Shown in pieces: positions 46,977 through 55,910 of a stretch of 64,000 nt of DNA. This DNA is from Rhodohalobacter sulfatireducens (GTDB lineage Bacteria; Bacteroidota; Rhodothermia; Balneolales; Balneolaceae), in the NCBI RefSeq assembly GCF_022012475.1, contig NZ_JAKLWS010000004.1, positions 1 to 64,000 on the forward strand, written 5' to 3'. The notes beneath the pieces are model-generated. The model did no database searches. It worked only from the letters and a program-made list of their open reading frames with translations, and was not told the origin of the DNA. Made by a program: the position numbers and the translations under genes. How positions within the stretch are numbered: the stretch's first letter is position 1; each line of letters begins with the position of its first letter.

Positions 46977-47828
46977 TTATTTCTCCTCAATACTTGATGT
47001 CTTCTCTTCATCAATCATCAGTAAAAACTTTTTCAAATATTGGCTGTAAATATCTACTGAAGCATGAAAATTATCGTTATGGCCACCCCTCAACTCTACA
47101 AAAGTTTTAGGGTCGTTTGCAGCACCAAACAAAGCTTTGCCATGCGAAATATCTACAATGGTATCAGTCGGGCTGTGCATGATCATAACCGGAATATCCG
47201 AAAGTTGTTGAACATGCTGCTCTGTAGGAAATTCATAAGAAGCTAAAAATGAAGGGACAAAAGGATACAGATCACTCACCATCGCCTTCACATTTTTAAA
47301 TGCAGAATCCAACACCAAACCTCCAACATTGAACCGGGTTGCTGCGAATGATGCGACCGCTCCACCCATCGATCGTCCATACATAATCATCTGCTGCTCG
47401 GAATATCCTTTATCCATTTTGAGAAAGTTAACAACCGCTTCAATATCCCTGTATAATCCCTCTTCACTGGGGTTCCCCGAACTTTGTCCATAACCCCGGT
47501 AATCATATATCAGCACCGAAACACCAGCTTCCTGCAAAAATTTTGCAATGTCAATCCGGTTACTGATATTTCCGGCATTTCCATGAGATAGAACCACAAT
47601 ATATTCCGTCGAATCATTTGGAAAAAACCAGCCATGAAGGCGTTCAGCATCTGATGTTTCGATCCAAACATCTTCTGCTTGCAATGCTGCCTCGCTTGGA
47701 GTCACAAGCAGATCGGATGAGGGTAAAAAAATTAACTTGCTTTGAAACAAGTACATAAAGATGAGCAGTAAAAGATACCCTCCGGCAATCGTAGCTAAAA
47801 GTGTAACCATCTTTTTAATCGTGTTCAT
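46977..47828 (-). CDS. Membrane-anchored alpha/beta-hydrolase (BEM46/ABHD13-like)
   Basis: 283 residues. An N-terminal membrane segment (about 8-28) is followed by a hydrolase domain with 'VVLSHGNAGNISNRID', 'VLIYDYRGYGQSSGNPSEEG', nucleophile Ser in 'MYGRSMGGAVAS', Asp in 'MHSPTDTIVDISHG' and His in 'GGHNDNF'. This is the BEM46-like subfamily of serine hydrolases; natural substrates are unknown. The short tail 'IDEEKTSSIEEK' is unstructured. Confidence 0.85.
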   Translation of the reverse strand: MNTIKKMVTLLATIAGGYLLLLIFMYLFQSKLIFLPSSDLLVTPSEAALQAEDVWIETSDAERLHGWFFPNDSTEYIVVLSHGNAGNISNRIDIAKFLQEAGVSVLIYDYRGYGQSSGNPSEEGLYRDIEAVVNFLKMDKGYSEQQMIMYGRSMGGAVASFAATRFNVGGLVLDSAFKNVKAMVSDLYPFVPSFLASYEFPTEQHVQQLSDIPVMIMHSPTDTIVDISHGKALFGAANDPKTFVELRGGHNDNFHASVDIYSQYLKKFLLMIDEEKTSSIEEK

Positions 47829-47893
47829 TTGTAAAGGATTCAGATCAATTAATGAACAATGTACCTGATTTTTTGGTAGAGATGCATCTTAAA

Positions 47894-49222
47894 TTAAATG
47901 CCTAAACCAAGATTTATAGTCAGTTTATATACCCATGAAAAACTATTTGTAACTCCAAGCACCCCGAAAATCAGAGATAATGCAATGACTAATACCAACA
48001 CATACCTCAACCGATAGAGTGTTTCAGCCGCTCTTCTATGAAATTCCTGATCCGACATCAGAAAAGCCGTTATCACAAAAAGGTTAAGTGTTGATATTGA
48101 GATCCACCTGAATAAATCGATACCGATGGGTACTAAGATTAAAGGTGTTAAACAACTTAAAACCAACAATCCTTTGAGAAACGAATTTTTAGGTGTTGAT
48201 ATGTTTTGAGTTTCATGCTTTTTAAAGAGGATTCTCCATGCCTTTCGGAAATCTTCTTGGTAAAGATCACAAAAAATGTAAGCAGTCGGACTCAGAATAA
48301 TAAATGTGAAACCAAGGTGAATCAGTTTTTCAATCAAACGCTGTTCAAACCAGTTCCATGTGAAATTGAGATTTGAAGAAAATCCCCTGAAAAGTACTCT
48401 CATCGATTCAATATCTACATTATTTGTACCAAAACGGTTTTGTAATTCATTTAAAAATGGTTGGTACTGATCGGCGGGAAGTAAACCATATGTCCCGATC
48501 AACCAAGTCTGCAACACCAACCCTGTCAACAAAATCAACCGAAACGTATTGAATACAATAGATCCCGGTAGTTGATAAACCCAGTACATAAAGATCATGG
48601 GGAGGTAGAAAAACAGAAACCCTTCATGTATAAAGAGAGCCGTAAAACAAATTCCGCCTACAATCAAGAAGGAGTAAATCTGTTGCGACTTTGTATCCTT
48701 TCTGAATATCCTTTCTAAAGTAAATAGCGTTCCTAAAACCAGTATCAATTGAAGATGTTCTAAATATCCCGGGAATTGGAAGAAGCGTTGAAGTGTCGTG
48801 GAATGAAGCATGGCCGTCAGACAAAACAGCCCCAATCCAATGTGTATTGGCTTTCCCCTCCAGTTTGAGGCTGAAATTTGTTTTCTTAAACTTAAACTTC
48901 CGAATGTATCACTGCGAAGCGGCTTCGTGAATAGATAAATGAGTGCAACATTCAATATCTATAGCAGAACCATCACAATGGAAAATATCAGCAGATAACT
49001 GATTTCGAACCCCAATAAACCAAGAATCTCTCCATGCAGACCTCGTTTTACAAATGCAATCTCATAGGTGAACATCCATTGAGTAAATACCCATTCATGC
49101 AAGGGCCGAGCCGCTGTAAATATCACCGTGAAATAAACAGCTGCTGCCAAACCAAAAACCTTATGGGTTTCTCCCTCATCCTGGCATTGAACGTGCCTTT
49201 TACCCGATAATAAATAATTCAA
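47894..49222 (-). pseudogene. Polytopic membrane protein interrupted by one in-frame TAG
   Basis: Both halves are in the same frame: codons 1-87 from 49222 (TTG start), a TAG at 48959-48961, then codons to 47894. The stop falls inside a hydrophobic helix ('SYLLIFSIVMVLL' stop 'ILNVALIYLF'), which continues unbroken across it, so the original product was one protein of about 442 residues with roughly nine or ten membrane segments and the motif 'FVKRGLHGEIL' near the N-terminus. No family is recognised. Restart at TTG 48955 is possible but would lose two helices. No ATG is found at the N-terminus, so even the first start is uncertain. Confidence 0.75.
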
Positions 49223-49288
49223 ATCTGTACCTGGCCTTAATCTTTATTACCCGATTTTTAATGAAAAGGCTGGAAACTAATAAATCTT

Positions 49289-49816
49289 TCAGGAATACCT
49301 ATGAAGAGTTTGGTGCTCACTACCCGAAGATTTTAAAAAACTCTGTTTGAGTTGGAAGGAATCTACATTTTCTACAAGTTGGCCGGTATCCTTTTTGAGG
49401 TTCGTTTTAAAAACCCGATTGGCACCCTTTCGTGATTTTTTCCGGGCCAGGGTTATATGAGGGATGTAGGAATTATTGTTTTTTGATTTGATATGATCTT
49501 CAAGCCGATCAGCAATTCTCTTTTGCAGATTCATGATCGAATCATTTTGAGTGACTCCCGCCCATATGATACGGGGTGAAGATTCGTTCGGAAATGCTCC
49601 CAACCCCGAAATTTTTAAGTTGAACGGTGTAAATTCTATTTCTGATAGTTTCCTGTGAATTTTATCTTTCTCGGCTTCTGAACACTCACCGATAAACACC
49701 AGCGTCAGGTGCAGTTGGTTTTTCAAAACTTTCTTCCAACCTTCTTGGTCCGGAATCCAGGACAGAATCTCTTCCCGTGTGCTTTCCGGAAAATCGATAG
49801 AAACGAAAAGTCTCAT
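49289..49816 (-). CDS. thpR: RNA 2',3'-cyclic phosphodiesterase (2H family)
   Basis: 175 residues with both HxTx motifs: HLTL (His36) and HITL (His120), in the contexts 'QLHLTLVFIGECSE' and 'YIPHITLARKKS'. N-terminus 'MRLFVSIDFPESTREEI' is canonical. Family activity is hydrolysis of 2',3'-cyclic RNA ends (formerly called 2'-5' RNA ligase). It overlaps the upstream acyP gene by 4 bases (49813-49816), so the two are coupled. Confidence 0.92.
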   Translation of the reverse strand: MRLFVSIDFPESTREEILSWIPDQEGWKKVLKNQLHLTLVFIGECSEAEKDKIHRKLSEIEFTPFNLKISGLGAFPNESSPRIIWAGVTQNDSIMNLQKRIADRLEDHIKSKNNNSYIPHITLARKKSRKGANRVFKTNLKKDTGQLVENVDSFQLKQSFLKSSGSEHQTLHRYS

Positions 49817-50094
49817 CTCTTGATGGTAAAATCGTTAAAACTCTCTGAGTCGACAGAACCATCAACATTTTCTATGTTATCAACACGTGCTGAAGCCGGG
49901 CCTTCTTTTAATTTTTCGACCATTTCATATACATTTTCTGCATCTCCTGTTAATACAGTTTCTACAGTACCATCCCGCAGATTTTTCACCCAGCCTTTCA
50001 GTCGCAATTCATTGGCATTTCTGTATGTAAAATATCGAAAGCCTACTCCTTGAACCCGGCCTGAGATGATCAAATGTTTGCTTATCGTATTCAT
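49813..50094 (-). CDS. acyP: Acylphosphatase
   Basis: 93 residues, the typical length. Signature 'GRVQGVGFRYFTY' with catalytic Arg20, and 'GWVKNLRDGTVE' with Asn38, followed by 'EKLKEGPASARVDNIE'. It hydrolyses acyl-phosphates such as carbamoyl- or acetyl-phosphate in the cytosol. First of a two-gene unit with thpR. Confidence 0.95.
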   Translation of the reverse strand: MNTISKHLIISGRVQGVGFRYFTYRNANELRLKGWVKNLRDGTVETVLTGDAENVYEMVEKLKEGPASARVDNIENVDGSVDSESFNDFTIKR

Positions 50095-50267
50095 CTATAC
50101 AAAAATTTTACATCGGCCTTAATTGTCCTTACAAATTTTCAGATCTCATCTGTATCAATAAAAAAATAAAGGCGAATATCATTCAAATTCAGAAAATTCA
50201 GCCATCTCAATAAAATTTTGACCTGGCAATATAAAGTTTCAACTTTCCAGATAGGAATTCAACAAAC

Positions 50268-50293
50268 TTGAAACGACAAATCATTTATATTTG
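50268..50293 (+). promoter_or_regulatory. Promoter candidate for the OxyR-like gene
   Basis: TATATTTG at 50286-50293 matches the Bacteroidota -7 box TAnnTTTG exactly. TTG at 50268-50270 is upstream, but the 15-base spacer is shorter than the usual 17-23. Start codon at 50362. Confidence 0.4.
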
Positions 50294-50361
50294 CACTCAA
50301 TTTCGTACTTTTATGGTTTCTAAAGAATAGCTAATTATCGGATTAGAGATATTATTACTCC

Positions 50362-51297
50362 ATGACACTTACACAACTCTCTTATATCGTTGCTGTTGAT
50401 AAATACCGGCATTTTGCTACAGCCGCGGAGAAAAGTTATGTCACCCAGCCGACGCTCAGTATGCAGATTCATAAGCTGGAGGATGAACTCGGCATCACTA
50501 TTTTTGACCGATCCAAATCACCGGTCATTCCCACGGAGATTGGTGAAAAAGTTATTGAGCAGGCAAAAACAATCCTAAAGGAGTCGAAGCAGCTATCTGA
50601 TATTGCCAACTTTAAAGAGAATGAATTAAAAGGCACCTTTAAAGTAGGAATCATTCCAACAGTTGCACCTTATTTGGTTCCGCTTTTTCTTCGATCATTT
50701 CTGAAAAAATATCCGCAAGTATATTTAATTTTTGAGGAGCTGCTAACCCAAGAGGTGATCGAGCAACTTGGCAACGATCAGTTGGATGCCGGTATTATCG
50801 CAACTCCAACCGATCAAAGTTTTATTTATACGGAAGACCTTTTTGTTGAGCCATTTCTTGGATATCTCTCCCACAATCATCCTCTCGTAGAAAAGGAAAA
50901 ACTTTCTGTAGATGATTTGGATCGAACGAATATTTGGTTGCTAAATGAAGGACATTGCTTTAGAGACCAGGCAGTGAAACTTTGCAAAGAAACCACGAAG
51001 AAAAACAACTCCTCTCCAATTGAGTTTAAGAGCGGAAACCTGGAAACACTGAAACGACTCGTAGAACAAAATTTCGGCATGACTCTGCTGCCTTGGACAG
51101 CCGTCCAGGAGTTCGACAGCAACTGTGCGAATGCCATTGTTAAAGAGTTTGAAGACCCCGTTCCCTCCCGAAAATTACGACTCATTTTTGGCCGGAAACA
51201 TCTCAAGCAGACGATTATAGCAGCGTTTAAAGAATCGATCTGTAGTTCTATCCCGAAAGCGTTGAAAACAACTGATAAGCGTGTTTTGATTGAGTAG
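50362..51297 (+). CDS. oxyR: LysR-type regulator, OxyR-like peroxide sensor
   Basis: 311 residues. N-terminal winged HTH ('LSYIVAVDKYRHFATAAEKS', 'YVTQPTLSMQIHKLEDELG') and a LysR effector domain. The redox segment 'EGHCFRDQAVKLCKE' places Cys199 and Cys208 nine residues apart at the very numbers of E. coli OxyR, with the conserved His-Cys-x-Arg-Asp-Gln-Ala. Disulfide formation by H2O2 would switch it to activate peroxide-defence genes (family knowledge). No catalase or peroxidase gene is adjacent, so targets lie elsewhere. Confidence 0.9.
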   Translation: MTLTQLSYIVAVDKYRHFATAAEKSYVTQPTLSMQIHKLEDELGITIFDRSKSPVIPTEIGEKVIEQAKTILKESKQLSDIANFKENELKGTFKVGIIPTVAPYLVPLFLRSFLKKYPQVYLIFEELLTQEVIEQLGNDQLDAGIIATPTDQSFIYTEDLFVEPFLGYLSHNHPLVEKEKLSVDDLDRTNIWLLNEGHCFRDQAVKLCKETTKKNNSSPIEFKSGNLETLKRLVEQNFGMTLLPWTAVQEFDSNCANAIVKEFEDPVPSRKLRLIFGRKHLKQTIIAAFKESICSSIPKALKTTDKRVLIE

Positions 51298-51337
51298 CCT
51301 TCGGTTGGCAATTGGGTCTTGCGCCTGCCGAATCGGT

Positions 51338-51360
51338 CACAAGCGAGACGCTTGCGCCAT
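51338..51360. repeat. CACAAG...CTTGCGCCA palindromic repeat, copy 1
   Basis: CACAAGCGAGACGCTTGCGC followed by CAT; the inner AAGCG-AGA-CGCTT is a hairpin. A second copy with a different core lies at 51998-52019. Confidence 0.55.
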
Positions 51361-51389
51361 CTTAAATTTGCCCCATCTTTACTCTTGGA

Positions 51390-51473
51390 GTGATTGTTGT
51401 TACGCTCACAATTTCAGTGATTTTTTCTATCATGTATCCTAAAGAGGAAGAAGAACTTAATATTTCGGAGTAG
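51390..51473 (+). CDS. Possible 27-residue single-helix membrane peptide
   Basis: GTG start, hydrophobic run 'VVTLTISVIFSIMYP' and acidic tail 'KEEEELNISE', then TAG, 14 bases before the membrane-protein gene at 51488. The composition looks like a genuine small membrane protein or the C-terminal remnant of a larger one; there is no homology argument and no clear ribosome site. Confidence 0.25.
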   Translation: MIVVTLTISVIFSIMYPKEEEELNISE

Positions 51474-51487
51474 CACAAACCTGAATA

Positions 51488-51922
51488 ATGGAATACTTTT
51501 CAACACAGTGGTTTATGGCTTATTATATTGCTCTTGGAGCTCTTTTAACGAGCTTTGGGGTGTATCTGCTAATTAAAACCGGTATTGTGAAGGACTTCCT
51601 GTTGAGCTCAGCCGAGGAAGATCAGCCGCCGGTACTTTGGCGAAAAGTGTTGAAATATTTTCTGCTGTTTACAATTCCATGCCTTGTACTTTCATTTTTC
51701 CCATTTTCATGGGTGGAACTGTTTTTTTCAATCTGGTCGCTTTTAATCGTTTTTATGTTAGGCCAACTGTTGGTGATGTGGCCTCAAACATCTCAGGCAA
51801 TTGTAAAACAGAAAGATGAATTAGATAAGAAAATTCGTTTTGTTGCTGCAAACCTGATATCAATCGGAATTATTCTCTTTCTGCTATGTTATGTCTTGAT
51901 AGAACGAACGAGTTCTACTTAG
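51488..51922 (+). CDS. Small integral membrane protein, function unknown
   Basis: 144 residues with four hydrophobic segments (about 11-29, 55-73, 78-98, 118-140). A cytoplasmic-looking loop 'KDFLLSSAEEDQPPVLWRKV' lies between the first two. No family recognised. It stands between the OxyR-like gene and the DNA-ligase cluster and is followed by palindromic repeats at 51966-52019, so it is probably not co-transcribed with the latter. Confidence 0.7.
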   Translation: MEYFSTQWFMAYYIALGALLTSFGVYLLIKTGIVKDFLLSSAEEDQPPVLWRKVLKYFLLFTIPCLVLSFFPFSWVELFFSIWSLLIVFMLGQLLVMWPQTSQAIVKQKDELDKKIRFVAANLISIGIILFLLCYVLIERTSST

Positions 51923-51965
51923 AAATTTCTCAGTGAACGCTGCGGTTTATCTTTAATCACCAACT

Positions 51966-52019
51966 GGTTCAAGTTTGTAACTTGGACCATTTAACAGCAC
52001 AAGTTGCAAACTTGCGCCA
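51966..52019. repeat. Two adjacent palindromes, the second being copy 2 of the CTTGCGCCA repeat
   Basis: GGTTCAAGTTTGTAACTTGG (51966-51985, continuing ACC) is one palindrome; CACAAGTTGCAAACTTGCGC (51998-52017, continuing CA) is the second and shares both ends with the copy at 51338-51360 while its core differs. An open frame starting at 51982 runs through this repeat into the nuclease gene but is not the real start. Confidence 0.55.
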
Positions 52020-52044
52020 GTTAAGTAAGGTAAAATTTTTTATC

Positions 52045-53028
52045 ATGAAAATTCAAAAAGCGGGCTATCAAGGGCTTTATTTTCCTGATTTGAAGGTGGC
52101 CGTTGATGCCCACCACCCGGATGCGGATTATGTTTTTGTGAGCCACGCTCATGCCGATCATATGCCGCGTAACCGGTCCTCAAAAGCGTACGCCTCCAAA
52201 GCTACGATCGACCTGATGCGGCACCGTGGATTCAAAGGAGAAGGCCACGCACTTGATTTTGGCGAAACAGTTGAATCGGATCGATTCAAAGCAAAAATTT
52301 ATCCGGCGGGACATATTTTAGGATCGGCAATGATCTACCTTGAATCAGATAAAGAATCACTCCTCTATACCGGGGATTTCCGAACGCCGCCCTCCCCTGC
52401 CACCGAAGGATTTGAAGCCCCGGACCAGGTTGATATTCTCATCACGGAAGCCACATTCAGCCTGCCGATCTACCGCTGGAAAACAAATGATGAACTTGCT
52501 GAGGAGGTCCGATCGTTTGCATCCAACACATTGGCCGAACATTACACTCCTGTCTTCCTGGCCTACAATCTTGGAAAGGCACAGGAAATAATGCATCTGG
52601 TCGCACCTTTAGATCAAACGGTTATGATCCATGGAGCCGGATACAAAATGTGCCCCGTTTATGATGAAAATGGAATCAACCTGGGAAAATATGAAGCATA
52701 TGATCGTGAAACATGCGAGGGAAATATTCTGATCTGTCCATCTTCGGCGTTCTCTAATGGTTTCGCATCGAACGTGTCCAAAAAACGGATTGCGTACTGT
52801 TCGGGATGGGCATCCAACGAATCGAGACGAACCCAACTTACGGTAGACAAACTAATTGCCCTTTCTGATCACCTTGATTTTTTTGAGCTTATCGATTTCT
52901 GTAAGCAACTGAGCCCTAAAAAAGTCTATATCACACACACTCCAAATCCTGCAGTGGTTAAACACTATCTTTCAAAAGAAAAGATTGATGCCGGTCATAT
53001 TGATATTGAAATGAATGAGGAGGATTAA
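52045..53028 (+). CDS. DNA-ligase-associated MBL-fold exonuclease
   Basis: 327 residues from ATG 52045, giving the family N-terminus 'KIQKAGYQGLYFPDLKVAVD'. Metallo-beta-lactamase metal motif HAHADH ('VSHAHADHMPRN'), 'IYPAGHILGSAMIYLES', 'LLYTGDFRTPP', and a beta-CASP-like part with 'PVFLAYNLGKAQEI' and 'GWASNESRR', ending 'VYITHTPNPAV'. It fits the putative exonuclease (TIGR04122-type) encoded beside ATP-dependent DNA ligases in bacterial repair modules, and a ligase gene follows 1.1 kb downstream, which supports the call. Confidence 0.87.
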   Translation: MKIQKAGYQGLYFPDLKVAVDAHHPDADYVFVSHAHADHMPRNRSSKAYASKATIDLMRHRGFKGEGHALDFGETVESDRFKAKIYPAGHILGSAMIYLESDKESLLYTGDFRTPPSPATEGFEAPDQVDILITEATFSLPIYRWKTNDELAEEVRSFASNTLAEHYTPVFLAYNLGKAQEIMHLVAPLDQTVMIHGAGYKMCPVYDENGINLGKYEAYDRETCEGNILICPSSAFSNGFASNVSKKRIAYCSGWASNESRRTQLTVDKLIALSDHLDFFELIDFCKQLSPKKVYITHTPNPAVVKHYLSKEKIDAGHIDIEMNEED

Positions 53029-53040
53029 GAATATTCGTCT

Positions 53041-53868
53041 ATGAATCATAAAGCACAGTACATTCAACCCCCTATTCTTGAAATGAGTGAAGCGACCGTT
53101 CGACGTGACGGAATTAACATTCTTGATCGGTTTTCTCTAACCATCCGGATGAATGAAAATACAGCAATCATCGGACCGAACGGTTCCGGGAAATCGACCT
53201 TTATCAAACTGATTACCCAGGATATATATCCTATTGCAAATAAAAATGGTGCACCTCCTGTTCGAATGTTCGGAAAAAACCACTGGATTTTAGAAGAGTT
53301 GAAATCTAAACTGAGTATCGTTTCCAGTGATCTGCAAAACAGTTTTTTACATAACACAAAAGAGGGACATATTTCCGGTCTTGATGTTGTAGTAACCGGT
53401 TTCTTTTCAAGTCTCCGACTTTTTCCGCATCAAACTATTTCTGATGAACAGTATGGGAAAGCAAAAGATGCGCTAATACTGATGAATGCAACCCACCTGG
53501 CTGATAAGTTCCTGGACGAAATGTCTACCGGGGAAGTTCGACGTGTTTTAATTTCGAGAGCATTGGTCACTAATCCTGAAGTTCTGATACTTGACGAACC
53601 AACAACCGCACTCGATTTTGTAGCCCGGCATAAGTTTATGGAGCAGATCCGAAAAGTAGTTCAAAACGACACTACATTAATTCTTGTCACCCACCATATC
53701 GAAGAGGTGATTCCCGAAATCGAACGAATCGTACTTTTAAAAAATGGACGGAAAGCTTTTGACGGATCAAAAAAAGAGATTCTAAACTCAGAAAATCTGA
53801 GTGATATTTATGATCACCCGGTGAAACTAAACGGAAACAACAAGCTTTTTAAAGTTCATGTTGATTGA
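53041..53868 (+). CDS. ABC-type ATPase, ATP-binding subunit
   Basis: 275 residues. Walker A 'GPNGSGKS', Q-loop region, a divergent signature 'MSTGEVRRVLISRAL' in place of LSGGQ, Walker B 'LILDEPTTALD' and the H-loop 'LVTHHIEEV'. It resembles ModF/YlmA-like cytosolic ABC proteins. No permease gene is near. It starts 12 bases after the exonuclease gene and precedes the ligase, so co-transcription with the repair genes is likely; its role there is unknown. Confidence 0.88.
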   Translation: MNHKAQYIQPPILEMSEATVRRDGINILDRFSLTIRMNENTAIIGPNGSGKSTFIKLITQDIYPIANKNGAPPVRMFGKNHWILEELKSKLSIVSSDLQNSFLHNTKEGHISGLDVVVTGFFSSLRLFPHQTISDEQYGKAKDALILMNATHLADKFLDEMSTGEVRRVLISRALVTNPEVLILDEPTTALDFVARHKFMEQIRKVVQNDTTLILVTHHIEEVIPEIERIVLLKNGRKAFDGSKKEILNSENLSDIYDHPVKLNGNNKLFKVHVD

Positions 53869-53897
53869 TTTAACACACGATTATTTAATAGCGAGTC

Positions 53898-53940
53898 TCC
53901 CCTCCTGCCTGCCCTCGATATGTCGGGGTGTAAGGAGGGG
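53898..53940. repeat. CCCCTCCT/AGGAGGGG hairpin, with a related half copy at 54009-54020
   Basis: TCCCCTCCT (53898-53906) pairs with AGGAGGGG (53933-53940). Another CTCCCCTCCTTG lies at 54009-54020. The same 'cccctcc...ggagggg' units recur as intergenic filler in many Bacteroidota-like genomes (my recollection). They occupy the 229-base gap before the ligase gene. Confidence 0.55.
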
Positions 53941-54097
53941 CTGGGACAGGTAGCCTTATAAGTTCATGTTTTGACTGTATTATTTTTCTAATTTCAACCA
54001 CCCCTTTCTCCCCTCCTTGAAAATGAGAGGATTTTTGAAGCCTAGATTTATTTTGATATCACAACATAACTTTGATTGAATATCACAATCTGATTTC

Positions 54098-55831
54098 ATG
54101 AACACCGAAAATTTCAACTTTTATACGCTTTGCAAGGTCATCCAGACGATTCGGCAAACCCGGAGCACGAATTCTAAAATTCGAATTTTTGCTGAGTATC
54201 TTCGCCGGTTGAAATCAGACCACGACCTACACCTTGCTGCTCAGTTTACCGCCGAGGGTGCATTTGAAGAGATCAGCGGCAAACGGGCATCCGTCGGTAG
54301 CCGAACAAGTGGATTGGCTGCTGCAAAATTTTGTGAGATCGATTACGACCTTGTTTTCAAACCCTGCAGAACAGCCACGGGAAGCAGCTCCGAAACAATT
54401 GAACGGTTAATGAATAACATCCCCGAAGCCATTGAAAAACGTGATCCCAAAAATCTTTCACTCGAACAGGTCGACGAAATTTTTGATCGATTATACACCG
54501 TCTCCTCCCGAGCTGATAAAGAAAAAATTCTTTGGGAAACCTGGCAGCGAATGACACCGGTTGAGATCAAATATTTTATTCGAATGTTGGGCCAGGGATC
54601 ATTGCGAATTGGCTTTGAAACACGCAGTGTGGTTTCCTCCATTGCAAAAGCATTTAAACTGGATAGGGAGGACGTTCGGTATGCTCATATGATTACCGGC
54701 AGTATTGGTAAAACAGCTATTTTGGCTAAGCATAATCAATTGGAGGAGGCCCGGTTTAAACTCTTCCATCCTCTCTCCTTTATGCTTGCCTCGCCAATTG
54801 AGAGCAGGGCTGTTAATAACATCGAAGATTACATCGCTGAAGAAAAATTCGACGGCATGAGGGCGCAGGTGCACGTTCATGGAGATGAAATAAAAATTTA
54901 TTCCAGGGATCTGAATGATATTACGCGATCTTTCCCGGATATCATCTCTTTTTTCCGGGAACGTCAACTTCCGCCCACAGTTTTTGATGGCGAAATATGT
55001 GTATACAAAGATGATACGATCCTGCCATTTCAACTGCTTCAAAAACGGATGGGTATCAAAAAGCCCGGCAAAAAAGTCCTCGATAAATATCCTGTCCTTT
55101 TTATCGCCTATGATCTGCTCTTCACCAACAGGAAACCCATTTTTGATTTGAAACTACCTGAACGGCGAACACTTCTCGAAGAACTGGCTGAAGAGTATCA
55201 TCTGCCGACATCCGTTCAGTTTGAGATTTCCAGCGATGACGATATTGACAGGTTATTCAAGCGGGCACTCGAGCATGGAAATGAAGGATTAATGCTGAAG
55301 CATAAGGAGAGTAATTATGAATATGGTCAGCGGCGAAAGTCGTGGCTGAAGGTAAAAAAACCGGGCGGCTCCTTCGATACTGTGATAATGTATGCCCATG
55401 CCGGAAGTGGTAAGCGCGGAGGCACCTACTCCGATTTTACGCTTGGAATCTCCGTGAAAGATGATGAGCGATATGAAGAGGAGTTTATTCCGATCGGAAA
55501 AGCGTATGGCGGATATACTGATGATGAACTCAGGAAAATCAATCAAAAGGTGAAAGAGCTGACGGTGGAGCGATATGGACCCACGCTTGGCTTGATTCCT
55601 GAGTTGGTTGTAGAGATTGAGTTTGATGATATCCAGGTGAATAAACGAACGAAAGCCGGTTACACAATGCGTCTTCCAAGATTTAAGGCGATCCGCTGGG
55701 ATTTGGGACCGTCAGACACAAATACCCTTAGGGATGTTGAAAATTTCTACCAGCAAAAAATTGAAAACGAACCTCTCTCACAAATAGAAAATCCATCTTT
55801 TTCATTTTCAACTTCCTCAGATCAAAGTTAA
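54098..55831 (+). CDS. ATP-dependent DNA ligase
   Basis: 577 residues. N-terminal DNA-binding domain (about 1-220), then nucleotidyltransferase motif I 'EEKFDGMRAQVH' with adenylated Lys250, motif III 'FDGEICVY', motif IV 'GNEGLMLKHKES' and motif V 'SWLKVKKPGG', and an OB-fold domain with 'RLPRFKAIRWD' as motif VI. It seals nicked DNA using ATP, and in bacteria such a ligase complements NAD-dependent LigA in repair. Cluster partners are the MBL exonuclease and ABC ATPase upstream; the helicase and phosphoesterase of the full ligase-associated module are not in this window. Confidence 0.94.
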   Translation: MNTENFNFYTLCKVIQTIRQTRSTNSKIRIFAEYLRRLKSDHDLHLAAQFTAEGAFEEISGKRASVGSRTSGLAAAKFCEIDYDLVFKPCRTATGSSSETIERLMNNIPEAIEKRDPKNLSLEQVDEIFDRLYTVSSRADKEKILWETWQRMTPVEIKYFIRMLGQGSLRIGFETRSVVSSIAKAFKLDREDVRYAHMITGSIGKTAILAKHNQLEEARFKLFHPLSFMLASPIESRAVNNIEDYIAEEKFDGMRAQVHVHGDEIKIYSRDLNDITRSFPDIISFFRERQLPPTVFDGEICVYKDDTILPFQLLQKRMGIKKPGKKVLDKYPVLFIAYDLLFTNRKPIFDLKLPERRTLLEELAEEYHLPTSVQFEISSDDDIDRLFKRALEHGNEGLMLKHKESNYEYGQRRKSWLKVKKPGGSFDTVIMYAHAGSGKRGGTYSDFTLGISVKDDERYEEEFIPIGKAYGGYTDDELRKINQKVKELTVERYGPTLGLIPELVVEIEFDDIQVNKRTKAGYTMRLPRFKAIRWDLGPSDTNTLRDVENFYQQKIENEPLSQIENPSFSFSTSSDQS

Positions 55832-55846
55832 CTTATTATCGTTTAG

Positions 55847-55886
55847 TAATTCTGTAGATAAATCTAAACAGAATTATCTTTTTATC
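55847..55886 (+). terminator. Intrinsic terminator after the DNA ligase gene
   Basis: A nine-base stem (TAATTCTGT 55847-55855 with ACAGAATTA 55868-55876), 12-base loop, then TCTTTTTATC. The low GC content makes it weak, but position 16 bases after the stop codon fits. Confidence 0.6.
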
Positions 55887-55910
55887 ATTCTAACGAAATA
55901 AAAAATCACA

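Noticed and set aside
48959-48961. TAG as a pyrrolysine or other recoded codon
   Set aside because: No supporting recoding machinery in the window and it lies mid-helix in a non-enzyme; nonsense mutation or sequence error is simpler.
51982-52044. Extension of the MBL exonuclease frame upstream
   Set aside because: It runs through a palindromic repeat; the family N-terminus begins at the ATG at 52045.
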